From Parietaria judaica (taxonomy: Eukaryota; Streptophyta; Magnoliopsida; Rosales; Urticaceae), in the NCBI GenBank assembly GCA_954871525.1, contig OX940864.1, positions 3,962,001-4,026,000 of the forward strand: 64,000 nucleotides of DNA, written 5' to 3'. Shown here piece after piece: positions 1 to 11,700 of this stretch. The notes beneath the pieces were generated by a model. It was not told the DNA's origin. It did not search any database and saw only the letters and a program-made list of their open reading frames with translations. Position numbers and translations under genes: made by a program. Position 1 is the stretch's first letter; each line of letters begins with the position of its first letter.

Positions 1-1490
1 TGCAAGGATTAAATTGTTGACGAGAACTTCCTATAGCATTTCTTCATTTTACATTGTTTACGACCTAAAATTTCGAACCAATTGAAAAATAATAGTTTAG
101 GGCTTATACATTGGAATTTGAATATAACAAGAGTTCTCATGCAAAAATATGCAAGGATTAAATTGTTGACAAGAAATGCCATAGGAAATGCTATAGAATT
201 TTCTATAGAATTTCTTTATTTTACATTTTTTACAACCTTAAATTTCGAACCAATTGAAAAAATAATGATTTTAGGGTTCTAAATTGGAATTTGAATATAA
301 CAAGAGTTCTCATGCAAATATATGCAAGGATTAAATTGTTGACGAGAAATGCCATAGGAAATGCTATAGCATTTTCTATAGCATTTCTTTATTTGACATT
401 TTTTACAACCTTAAATTTCGAACCAATTGAAAAAATAATGATTTTAGGGCTTATACATTGGAATTTGAATATAACAAGAGTTCTCATGCAAAAATATGCA
501 AGGATTAAATTGTTGACGAGAAGTGCCATAGGAAATGCTACAGCATTTCTTATAGCATTTCTTTATTTAACATTTTTTAAAACTTTAAATTTCGAACCAA
601 TTAAAAAAATAATGATTTTAGGGCTTATACATTGGAATTTGAATATAACAAGAGTTCTCATGCAAAAATATGCAAGGATTAAATTGTTGACGAGAAATGC
701 CATAGGAAATGCTTGCATTTCCTATAACATTTCTTTATTTTACATTGTTTACGACCTAAAAGTCGAACCAATTGAAAAAAATAACGATTTTAGGGCTTAT
801 ACATTGAAATTTGAATATAACAAGAGTTCTCATGCAAAAATATGCAAGGAATAAATTGTTGACGAGAAATGCCATAGGAAATGCTATAGCATTTCCTATA
901 GAATTTCTTTATTTGACATTTTTTACAACCTTAAATTTCGAACCAATTGAAAAACTAATGATTTTAGGGCTTATACATTGGAATTTGAATATAACAAGAG
1001 TTCTCATGCAAAAATATGCAAGGATTAAATTGTTGACGAGAAATGCCATAGGAAATGCTATAGCATTTCCTATGGCATTTCTTTATTTTACATTTTTTAC
1101 AACCTTAAATTTCGAACCAATTGAAAAAATAATGATTTTAAAGCTTATACATAGGAATTTGAATATAACAAGAGTTCTCATGCAAAAATGTGCAAGGATT
1201 AAATTGTTGACGAGAAATGCCATAGGAAATGCTATAGCATTTCATATAGCATTTCTTTATTTGACATTTTTTACAACCTTAAATTTCGAACCAATTGAAA
1301 AATAATGATTTTAGGGCTTATACATTGGAATTTGAATATAACAAGAGTTCTCATGCAAAAATATGCAAGGATTAAATTTTTGACGAGAAATGCCATTGGA
1401 AATGCTAACATTTCCTATAGCATTTCTTTATTTTACATTTTTTACAACCTTAAATTTCGAACCAATTGAAAAAATAATGATTTTAAAGCT
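1..1490 (+). repeat. 3,595-bp spaced duplication, copy A (left edge off window)
   Basis: This segment matches 3,596-5,085 almost base for base, including idiosyncratic changes: the truncated GAGAACTTCC monomer at base 22 (again at 3,617), AAAAATAATAGTTTAGGG, GGGTTCTAAATTGG, CATGCAAATATATGC, GAAGTGCC and GCTTGCATTTCCTATAACATTTC. Homology already holds at base 1, so the left boundary lies outside the window. It stops near 1,490, where copy A reads CTTATACATTGGAATTTGATAATAAC and copy B reads CTTATAAATTGGAATTTG. Confidence 0.93.
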
Positions 1491-3109
1491 TATACATTGG
1501 AATTTGATAATAACAAGAGTTCTCATGCAAAAATATGCAAGGATTAAATTGTTGACGAGAACTTCCTATAGCATTTCTTCATTTTACATTGTTTACGACC
1601 TAAAATTTCGAACCAATTGAAAAATAATAGTTTAGGGCTTATACATTGGAATTTGAATATAACAAGAGTTCTCATGCAAAAATATACAAGGATTAAATTG
1701 TTGACGAGAAATGCCATAGGAAATGTTATAGCATTTCCTATAGCATTTCTTTATTTGACATTTTTTACAACCTTAAATTTCGAACCAATTGAAAAAATAA
1801 TGATTTTAAGTCTTATACATTGGAATTTGAATATAACAAGAGTTCTCATGAAAAAATATGCAAGGATTAAATTGTTGACGAGAAATGCCATAGGAAATGC
1901 TATAGCATTTCCTATTGTATTTCTTTATTTTACAATTTTTACAACCTTAAATTTCGAACCAATTGAAAAAATAATGATTTTAAAGCTTATACATAGGAAT
2001 TTGAATATAACAAGAGTTCTCATGCAAAAATGTGCAAGGATTAAATTGTTGATGAGAAATGCCATAGGAAATGCTATAGCATTTCATATAGCATTTCTTT
2101 ATTTGACATTTTTTACAACCTTAAATTTTGAACCAATTGAAAAATAATGATTTTAGGGCTTATACATTGGAATTTGAATATAACAAGAGTTCTCATGCAA
2201 AAATATGCAAGGATTAAATTGTTGACGAGAAATGCCATAGGAAATGCTATAGCATTTCCTATAGCATTTCTTTATTTTACATTTTTGACAACCTTAAATT
2301 TCGAACCAATTGAAAAAATAATGATTTTAAAGCTTATACATTGGAATTTGAATATAACAAGAGTTCTCATGCAAAAATATGCAAGGATTAAATTGTTGAC
2401 GAGAAATGCCATAGGAAATGCTATAGCATTTCCTATAGCATTTCTTTATTTGACATTTTTTACAACCTTAAATTTTGAACCAATTGAAAAAATAATGATT
2501 TTAGGACTTATACATTGGAATTTGAATATAACAAGAGTTCTCATGCAAAAATATGCAAGGATTAAATTATTGACGAGAAATGCCATACGAAATGTTATAG
2601 CATTTCCTATAGCATTTCTTTATTTGACATTTTTTACAACCTTAAATATCGAACCAATTGAAAAAATAATGATTTTAAAGCTTATACATTGAAATTTGAA
2701 TATAACAAGAGTTCTCATGCAAAAATATGCAAGGATTAAATTTTTAACGAGAAATGCCATAGGAAATGCTATAGCATTTCCTATAGCATTTCTTTATTTT
2801 ACATTTTTTACAACCTTAAATTTTGAACCAATTGAAAAAATAATGATTTTAGGGCTTATACATTGGAATTTGAATATAACAAGAGTTCTCATGCAAAAAT
2901 ATGCAAGGATTAAATTGTTGACGAGAAATGCCATAGGAAATGCTATAGCATTTCCTATAGCATTTCCTTATTTTACATTTTTTACAACCTTAAATTTCGA
3001 ACCAATTGAAAAAATAAGGATTTTAAAGCTTATACATTGGAATTTTAATATAACAAGAGTTCTCATGCAAAAATGTGCAAGGATTAAATTGTTGACGAGA
3101 AATGCTATA

Positions 3110-3127
3110 GGAAATGCTAGCATTTCC
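3110..3127. repeat. Shortened dyad core with GCTAGC centre
   Basis: An example of the commonest dyad variant. Two bases (TA) are missing at the exact centre compared with GCTATAGC, giving GGAAATGCTAGCATTTCC, still a perfect 18-bp palindrome. The change creates an NheI-type site and shortens the monomer to 172 bp, or to 171 bp when combined with the AAAAGTCG linker. The form is frequent from 13.3 to 35 kb and from 38 to 48 kb and is usually linked to the TGTTTACGACC linker, so it marks a monomer lineage rather than scattered mutation. Confidence 0.93.
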
Positions 3128-3595
3128 TATAGCATTTCTTCATTTTACATTGTTTACGACCTAAAATTTCGAACCAATTGAAAAAATAATATTTTAGGGC
3201 TTATACATTGGAATTTGAATATAACAAGAGTTCTCATGCAAAAATATGCAAGGATTAAATTGTTGACGAGAAATGCCATAGGAAATGCTATAGAATTTCC
3301 TATAGGATTTCTTTATTTTACATTTTTTACAACCTTAAATTTCGAACCAAATGAAAAAATAATTATTTTAGGGCTTATACATTGGTATTTGAATATAACA
3401 AGAGTTCTCATGCAAAAATATGCAAGGATTAAATTGTTGACGAGAAATGCCATAGGAAATGCTATAGAATTTCCCTATAGCATTTCTTTATTTTACATTT
3501 TTTACAACCTTAAATATCGAACCAATTGAAAAAATAATGATTTTAAAGCTTATACATTGGAATTTGATAATAACAAGAGTTCTCATGCAAACATA

Positions 3596-5085
3596 TGCAA
3601 GGATTAAATTGTTGACGAGAACTTCCTATAGCATTTCTTCATTTTACATTGTTTACGACCTAAAATTTCGAACCAATTGAAAAATAATAGTTTAGGGCTT
3701 ATACATTGGAATTTGAATATAACAAGAGTTCTCATGCAAAAATATGCAAGGATTAAATTGTTGACAAGAAATGCCATAGGAAATGCTATAGAATTTTCTA
3801 TAGAATTTCTTTATTTTACATTTTTTACAACCTTAAATTTCGAACCAATTGAAAAAATAATGATTTTAGGGTTCTAAATTGGAATTTGAATATAACAAGA
3901 GTTCTCATGCAAATATATGCAAGGATTAAATTGTTGACGAGAAATGCCATAGGAAATGCTATAGCATTTTCTATAGCATTTCTTTATTTGACATTTTTTA
4001 CAACCTTAAATTTCGAACCAATTGAAAAAATAATGATTTTAGGGCTTATACATTGGAATTTGAATATAACAAGAGTTCTCATGCAAAAATATGCAAGGAT
4101 TAAATTGTTGACGAGAAGTGCCATAGGAAATGCTACAGCATTTCTTATAGCATTTCTTTATTTAACATTTTTTAAAACTTTAAATTTCGAACCAATTAAA
4201 AAAATAATGATTTTAGGGCTTATACATTGGAATTTGAATATAACAAGAGTTCTCATGCAAAAATATGCAAGGATTAAATTGTTGACGAGAAATGCCATAG
4301 GAAATGCTTGCATTTCCTATAACATTTCTTTATTTTACATTGTTTACGACCTAAAAGTCGAACCAATTGAAAAAAATAACGATTTTAGGGCTTATACATT
4401 GAAATTTGAATATAACAAGAGTTCTCATGCAAAAATATGCAAGGAATAAATTGTTGACGAGAAATGCCATAGGAAATGCTATAGCATTTCCTATAGAATT
4501 TCTTTATTTGACATTTTTTACAACCTTAAATTTCGAACCAATTGAAAAACTAATGATTTTAGGGCTTATACATTGGAATTTGAATATAACAAGAGTTCTC
4601 ATGCAAAAATATGCAAGGATTAAATTGTTGACGAGAAATGCCATAGGAAATGCTATAGCATTTCCTATGGCATTTCTTTATTTTACATTTTTTACAACCT
4701 TAAATTTCGAACCAATTGAAAAAATAATGATTTTAAAGCTTATACATAGGAATTTGAATATAACAAGAGTTCTCATGCAAAAATGTGCAAGGATTAAATT
4801 GTTGACGAGAAATGCCATAGGAAATGCTATAGCATTTCATATAGCATTTCTTTATTTGACATTTTTTACAACCTTAAATTTCGAACCAATTGAAAAATAA
4901 TGATTTTAGGGCTTATACATTGGAATTTGAATATAACAAGAGTTCTCATGCAAAAATATGCAAGGATTAAATTTTTGACGAGAAATGCCATTGGAAATGC
5001 TAACATTTCCTATAGCATTTCTTTATTTTACATTTTTTACAACCTTAAATTTCGAACCAATTGAAAAAATAATGATTTTAAAGCT
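3596..5085 (+). repeat. 3,595-bp spaced duplication, copy B
   Basis: Second copy of the segment at 1-1,490, offset by 3,595 bp (about 21 monomers). Its right part is itself re-duplicated: 4,406-5,320 recurs at 5,444-6,358 with a 1,038-bp offset. This suggests successive overlapping unequal exchanges rather than one event. Confidence 0.92.
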
Positions 5086-5590
5086 TATAAATTGGAATTT
5101 GAATATAACAAGAGTTCTCAAGCAAAAATATGCAAGGATTAAATTGTTGACGAGAAATGCCATAGGAAATGCTATAGCATTTCCCATAGCATTTCTTTAT
5201 TTGACATTTTTTACAACCTTAAATTTCGAACCAATTGAAAAAATAATGATTTTAGGGCTTATACATTGGAATTTGAATATAACAAGAGTTCTCATGCAAA
5301 AATATGCAAGGATTAAATTGTTGACGAGAAATGCCATAGGAAATGCTTGCATTTCCTATAACATTTCTTTATTTTACATTGTTTACGACCTAAAAGTCGA
5401 ACCAATTGAAAAAATAACGATTTTAGGGCTTATACATTGAAATTTGAATATAACAAGAGTTCTCATGCAAAAATATGCAAGGATTAAATTGTTGACGAGA
5501 AATGCCATAGGAAATGCTATAGCATTTCCTATAGAATTTCTTTATTTGACATTTTTTACAACCTTAAATTTCGAACCAATTGAAAAACTA

Positions 5591-5764
5591 ATGATTTTAG
5601 GGCTTATACATTGGAATTTGAATATAACAAGAGTTCTCATGCAAAAATATGCAAGGATTAAATTGTTGACGAGAAATGCCATAGGAAATGCTATAGCATT
5701 TCCTATAGCATTTCTTTATTTTACATTTTTTACAACCTTAAATTTCGAACCAATTGAAAAAATA
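5591..5764 (+). repeat. Reference 174-bp satellite monomer
   Basis: A clean copy of the commonest form, bounded here at ATGATTTTAGGGC by choice. In order: the GGGCTTATACATTGG segment; an AT-rich stretch with AACAAGAGTTCTCATGC; GCAAGGATTAAATTGTTGAC; the 44-bp dyad at 5672-5715; a T-rich linker ending TTTTTTACAACC; and TTTCGAACCAATTG followed by an A-run. It has two CpGs, in TTGACGAG and TTTCGAACC. Variation is concentrated at the dyad centre, at the first triplet of (GGG/AAG/GTG)CTTATA, and in the TTTTTTACAACCTTAAATTTCG linker, often replaced by TGTTTACGACCTAAAATGTCG or a one-base-shorter AAAAGTCG form. Confidence 0.95.
5672..5715. repeat. 44-bp near-perfect inverted repeat (dyad) within the monomer
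   Basis: The segment pairs with its own reverse complement in 21 of 22 positions. The central 26 bp are perfect and include GGAAATGCTATAGCATTTCC at 5684-5703. The single mismatch is C on the left arm (in GCCATAGG) against A on the right arm (in TATAGCATTTCT). The same structure recurs in most monomers of the window, for example 2228-2271. It is built from 12-bp modules: GAAATGCCATAG and GAAATGCTATAG on the left, and CTATAGCATTTC twice on the right, the two central ones overlapping by CTATAG. Such a sequence could extrude a cruciform or fold as a hairpin in single-stranded DNA or RNA; that is inference. Confidence 0.95.
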
Positions 5765-8700
5765 ATGATTTTAAAGCTTATACATAGGAATTTGAATATA
5801 ACAAGAGTTCTCATGCAAAAATGTGCAAGGATTAAATTGTTGACGAGAAATGCCATAGGAAATGCTATAGCATTTCATATAGCATTTCTTTATTTGACAT
5901 TTTTTACAACCTTAAATTTCGAACCAATTGAAAAATAATGATTTTAGGGCTTATACATTGGAATTTGAATATAACAAGAGTTCTCATGCAAAAATATGCA
6001 AGGATTAAATTTTTGACGAGAAATGCCATTGGAAATGCTAACATTTCCTATAGCATTTCTTTATTTTACATTTTTTACAACCTTAAATTTCGAACCAATT
6101 GAAAAAATAATGATTTTAAAGCTTATAAATTGGAATTTGAATATAACAAGAGTTCTCAAGCAAAAATATGCAAGGATTAAATTGTTGACGAGAAATGCCA
6201 TAGGAAATGCTATAGCATTTCCTATAGCATTTCTTTATTTGACATTTTTTACAACCTTAAATTTCGAACCAATTGAAAAAATAATGATTTTAGGGCTTAT
6301 ACATTGGAATTTGAATATAACAAGAGTTCTCATGCAAAAATATGCAAGGATTAAATTGTTGACGAGAAATGCCATACGAAATGTTATAGCATTTCCTATA
6401 GCATTTCTTTATTTGACATTTTTTACAACCTTAAATATCGAACCAATTGAAAAAATAATGATTTTAAAGCTTATACATTGAAATTTGAATATAACAAGAG
6501 TTCTCATGCAAAAATATGCAAGGATTAAATTTTTGACTAGAAATGCCATAGGAAATGCTAGCATTTCCTATAGCATTTCTTTATTTTACATTTTTTACAA
6601 CCTTAAATTTCGAACCAATTGAAAAAATAATGATTTTAGGGCTTATACATTTGAATTTGAATATAACAAGAGTTCTCATGCAAAAATATGCAAGGATTAA
6701 ATTGTTGACGAGAAATGCCATAGGAAATGCTATAGCATTTCATATAGCATTTCTTTATTTTGCATTTTTTACAACCTTAAATTTCGAACCAATTGAAAAA
6801 ATAAGGATTTTAAAGCTTGTACATTGGAATTTGAATATAACAAGAGTTCTCATGCAAAAATTTGCAAGGATTAAATTGTTGACGAGAAATGCTATAGGAT
6901 ATGCTATAGAATTTCCGATAGAATTTCTTTATTATACATTTTTTACAACCTTAAATTTCAAACCAATTGAAAAAATAATGATTTTAGGGCTTATACATTG
7001 GAATTTGAATATAAAAAGAGTTCTCATGCAAAAATATGCAAGGATTAAATTGTTGACGAGAAATGCCATAGGAAATGCTAGCATTTCTTCATTTTACATT
7101 GTTTACGACCTAAAATTTCGAACCAATTGAAAAATAATATTTTATTGCTTATACATTGGAATTTGAATATAACAAGAGTTCTCATGCAAAAATATGCAAG
7201 GATTAAATTGTTGACAAGAAACGCCATAGGAAATGTTATAGCATTTCCTATAGAATTTCTTTATTTTACATTTTTTACAACCTTAAATTTCGAACCAATT
7301 GAAAAAATAATTATTATAGGGCTTATACATTGGAATTGGAATATAACAAGAGTTCTCATGCAAAAATATGCAAGGATTAAACTGTTGACGAGAAATGCCA
7401 TAGGAAATGCTAGCATTTCCTATAGCATTTCTTTATTTTACATTGTTTACAACCTTAAATTTTGAACCAATTGAAAAAATAATGATTTTAGGGCTTATAC
7501 ATTGGAATTTGAATATAACAAGAGTTCTCATGCAAAAATATGCAAGGATTAAATTGTTGACGAGAAATGCCATAGGAAATGCTATAGCATTTCCTATAGC
7601 ATTTCTTTATTTGACATTTTTTACAACCTTAAATTTCGAACTAATTGAAAAAATAATGATTTTAGGGCTTATACATTGGAATTTGAATATAACAAGAGTT
7701 CTCATGCAAAAATATGCAAGGATTAAATTGTTGACGAGAAATGCCATAGGAAATGCTATAGCATTTCCTATAGCATTTCTTTATTTTACATTTTTTACAA
7801 CCTTAAATTTCGAACCAATTGAAAAAATAATGATTTTAAAGCTTATACATAGGAATTTTAATATAACAAGAGTTCTCATGCAAAAATGTGCAAGGATTAA
7901 ATTGTTGACGAGAAATGCCATAGGAAATGCTATAGCATTTCATATAGCATTTCTTTATTTGACATTTTTTACAACCTTAAATTTCGAACCAATTGAAAAA
8001 TAATGATTTTAGGGCTTATACATTGGAATTTGAATATAACAAGAGTTCTCATGCAAAAATATGCAAGGATTAAATTGTTGACGAGAAATGCTATAGGAAA
8101 TGCTAGCATTTCCTATAGCATTTCTTTATTTTACATTTTTTACAACCTTAAATTTCAAACCAATTGAAAAAATAATGATTTTAAAGCTTATACATTGGTT
8201 TTTGAATATAACAAGAGTTCTCAAGCAAAAATATGCAAGGATTAAATTGTTGACGAGAAATGCCATAGGAAATGCTATAGCATTTCATATAGCATTTCTT
8301 TATTTGACATTTTTTACAACCTTAGATTTCGAACCAATTGAAAAAATAATGATTTTAGGGCTTATACATTGGAATTTGAATATAACAAGAGTTCTCATGC
8401 AAAAATATGCAAGGATTAAATTGTTGACGAGAAATGCCATAGGAAATGCTATAGCATTTCCTATAGCATTTCTTTATTTTACATTTTTTACAACCTTAAA
8501 TTTCGAACTAATTGAAAAAATAATGATTTTAAAGCTTATACATAGGAATTTGAATATAACAAGAGTTCTCATGCAAAAATGTGCAAGGATTAAATTGTTG
8601 ACGAGAAATGCCATAGGAAATGCTATAGCATTTCATATAGCATTTCTTTATTTGACATTTTTTACAACCTTAAATTTCGAACCAATTGAAAAATAATGAT

Positions 8701-11700
8701 TTTACGGCTTATACATTGGAATTTGAATATAACAAGAGTTCTCATGCAAAAATATGCAAGGATTAAATTTTTGACGAGAAATGCCATTGGAAATGCTAAC
8801 ATTTCCTATAGCATTTCTTTATTTTACATTTTTTACAACCTTAAATTTCGAACCAATTGAAAAAATAATGATTTTAAAGCTTATACATAGGAATTTGAAT
8901 ATAACAAGAGTTCTCATGCAAAAATGTGCAAGGATTAAATTGTTGACGAGAAATGCCATAGGAAATGCTATAGCATTTCATATAGCATTTCTTTATTTGA
9001 CATTTTTTACAACCTTAAATTTCGAACCAATTGAAAAATAATGATTTTAGGGCTTATACATTGGAATTTGAATATAACAAGAGTTCTCATGCAAAAATAT
9101 GCAAGGATTAAATTGTTGACGAGAAATGCCATAGGAAATGCTAGCATTTCCTATAGCATTTCTTTATTTTACATTTTTTACAACCTTAAATTTCAAACCA
9201 ATTGAAAAAATAATGATTTTAAAGCTTATACATTGGAATTTGAATATAACAAGAGTTCTCAAGCAAAAATATGCAAGGATTAAATTGTTGACGAGAAATG
9301 CCATAGGAAATGCTATAGCATTTCCTATAGCATTTCTTTATTTGACATTTTTTACAACCTTAAATTTCGAACCAATTGAAAAAATAATGATTTTAGGGCT
9401 TATACATTGGAATTTGAATATAACAAGAGTTCTGATGCAAAAATATGCAAGGATTAAATTGTTGACGAGAAATGCCATACGAAATGTTATAGCATTTCCT
9501 ATAGCATTTCTTTATTTGACATTTTTTACAACCTTAAATATTGAACCAATTGAAAAAATAATGATTTTAAAGCTTATACATTGAAGTTTGAATATAACAA
9601 GAGTTCTCATGCAAAAATATGCAAGGATTAAATTTTTGACTAGAAATGCCATAGGAAATGCTATAGCATTTCCTATTGCATTTCTTTATTTTACATTTTT
9701 TACAACCTTAAATTTCGAACCAATTGAAAAAATAATGATTTTAGGGCTTATACATTGGAATTTTAATATAACAAGAGTTCTCATGCAAAAATATGCAAGG
9801 ATTAAATTGTTGACGAGAAATGCCATAGGAAATGCTATAGAATTTCCTATAGAATTTCTTTATTTTACATTTTTTACAACCTTAAATTTCGAACCAATTG
9901 AAAAAATAATTATTTTAGGGCTTATACATTGGAATTTGAATATTACAAGAGTTCTCATGCAAAAATATGCAAGGATTAAATTGTTGACGAGAAATGCCAT
10001 AGGAAATGCTATAGAATTTCCGATAGAATTTTTTATTATACATTTTTTACAACCTTAAATTTCAAACCAATTGAAAAAATAATGATTTTAGGGCTTATAC
10101 ATTTGAATTTGAATATAAAAAGAGTTCTCATGCAAAAATATGCAAGGATTAAATTGTTGACGAGAAATGCCATAGGAAATGCTATAGAATTTCCCTATAG
10201 CATTTCTTTATTTTACATTTTTTACAACCTTAAATATCAAACCAATTGAAAAAATAATGATTTTAAAGCTTATACATTGGAATTTGATAATAACAAGAGT
10301 TCTCATGCAAAAATATGCAAGGATTAAATTGTTGACGAGAACTGCCCTAGGAAATGCTAGCATTTCTTCATTTTACATTGTTTACGACCTAAAATTTCGA
10401 ACCAATTGAAAAATAATATTTTAGGGCTTATACATTGGAATTTGAATATAACAAGAGTTCGCATGCAAAAATATGCAAGGATTAAATTGTTGACAAGAAA
10501 TGCCATAGGAAATGTTATAGCATTTCCTATAGAATTTCTTTATTTTACATTTTTTACAACCTTAAAATTCGAACCAATTGAAAAAATAATTATTATAGGG
10601 CTTATACATTGGAATTGGAATATAACAAGAGTTCTCATGCAAAAATATGCAAGGATTAAACTGTTGACGAGAAATGCCATAGGAAATGCTAGCATTTCCT
10701 ATAGCATTTCTTTATTTTACATTGTTTACAACCTTAAATTTTGAACCAATTGAAAAAATAATGATTTTAGGGCTTATACATTGGAATTTAAATATAACAA
10801 GAGTTTTCATGCAAAAATATGCAAGGATTAAATTGTTGACGAGAAATGCCATAGGAAATAGCATTTCCTATAGCATTTCTTTATTTTACATTTTTTACAA
10901 CCTTAAATTTCGAACCAATTGAAAAAATAATGCTTTTAAAGCTTATACATTGGAATTTGAATATAACAAGAGTTCTCATGCAAAAATATGCAAGGATTAA
11001 ATTGTTGACGAGAAATGCCATAGGAAATGCTAGCATTTCCTATAGCATTTCTTTATTTTACATTTTTTACAACCTTAAATTTCGAACCAATTGAAAAAAT
11101 AATGATTTTACGGCTTATACATTGTAATTTGAATATAACAAGAGTTCTCATGCAAAAATATGCAAGGATTAAATTGTTGACGAGAAATGCCATAGGAAAT
11201 GCTATAGCATTACCTATAACATTTCTTTATTTTACATTTTTTACAACCTTAAATTTCGAACCAATTGAAAAAATAATGATTTTAGGGCTTATACATTGGA
11301 ATTTGAATATAACAAGAGTTCTCATGCAAAAATATGCAAGGATAAATTTTTTTACGAGAAATGCCATAGAAAATGCTATAACATTTCCTATAGCATTTCT
11401 TTATTCTACATTTGTTACAACCTTAAATTTCGAACCAATTTAAAAAATAATGATTTTAAAGCTTATACATTTGAATTTGAATATAACAAGAGTTCTCATG
11501 CAAAAATATGCAAGGATTAAATTGTTGACGAGAAACGCCATAGGAAATGCTATAGAATTTCCTATAGAATTTCTTTATTTTACATTTTTTACAACCTTAG
11601 ATTTCGAACCAATTGAAAAAATAATGATTTTAGGGCTTATACATTGGAATTTGAATATAACAAGAGTTCTCATGCAAAAATATGCAAGGATTAAATTGTT

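Larger units (their letters stand above)
4406..6360 (+). repeat. 1,038-bp hexamer tandem duplication
   Basis: Positions 4,406-5,320 and 5,444-6,358 match at an offset of 1,038 bp (6 x 173). Shared markers are AAAAACTAATGATTTT, the AAGCTTATACATAGG / AAAAATGTGC monomer, the GCTAACATTTCC monomer, and AAGCTTATAAATTGG followed by TTCTCAAGCAAAAATATG. The copies part near 6,360, where the first reads GCCATAGGAAATGCTTGC and the second GCCATACGAAATGTTATAGC. A 1,038-bp offset also relates the blocks at about 8,000-8,330 and 9,040-9,370. Confidence 0.88.

Noticed and set aside
5744..5760. Possible CENP-B box around TTTCGAACCAATTGAAA
   Set aside because: The TTCG start and central A fit, but the CGGG end of the canonical box (NTTCGNNNNANNCGGGN) is absent, and no other position in the monomer fits better.
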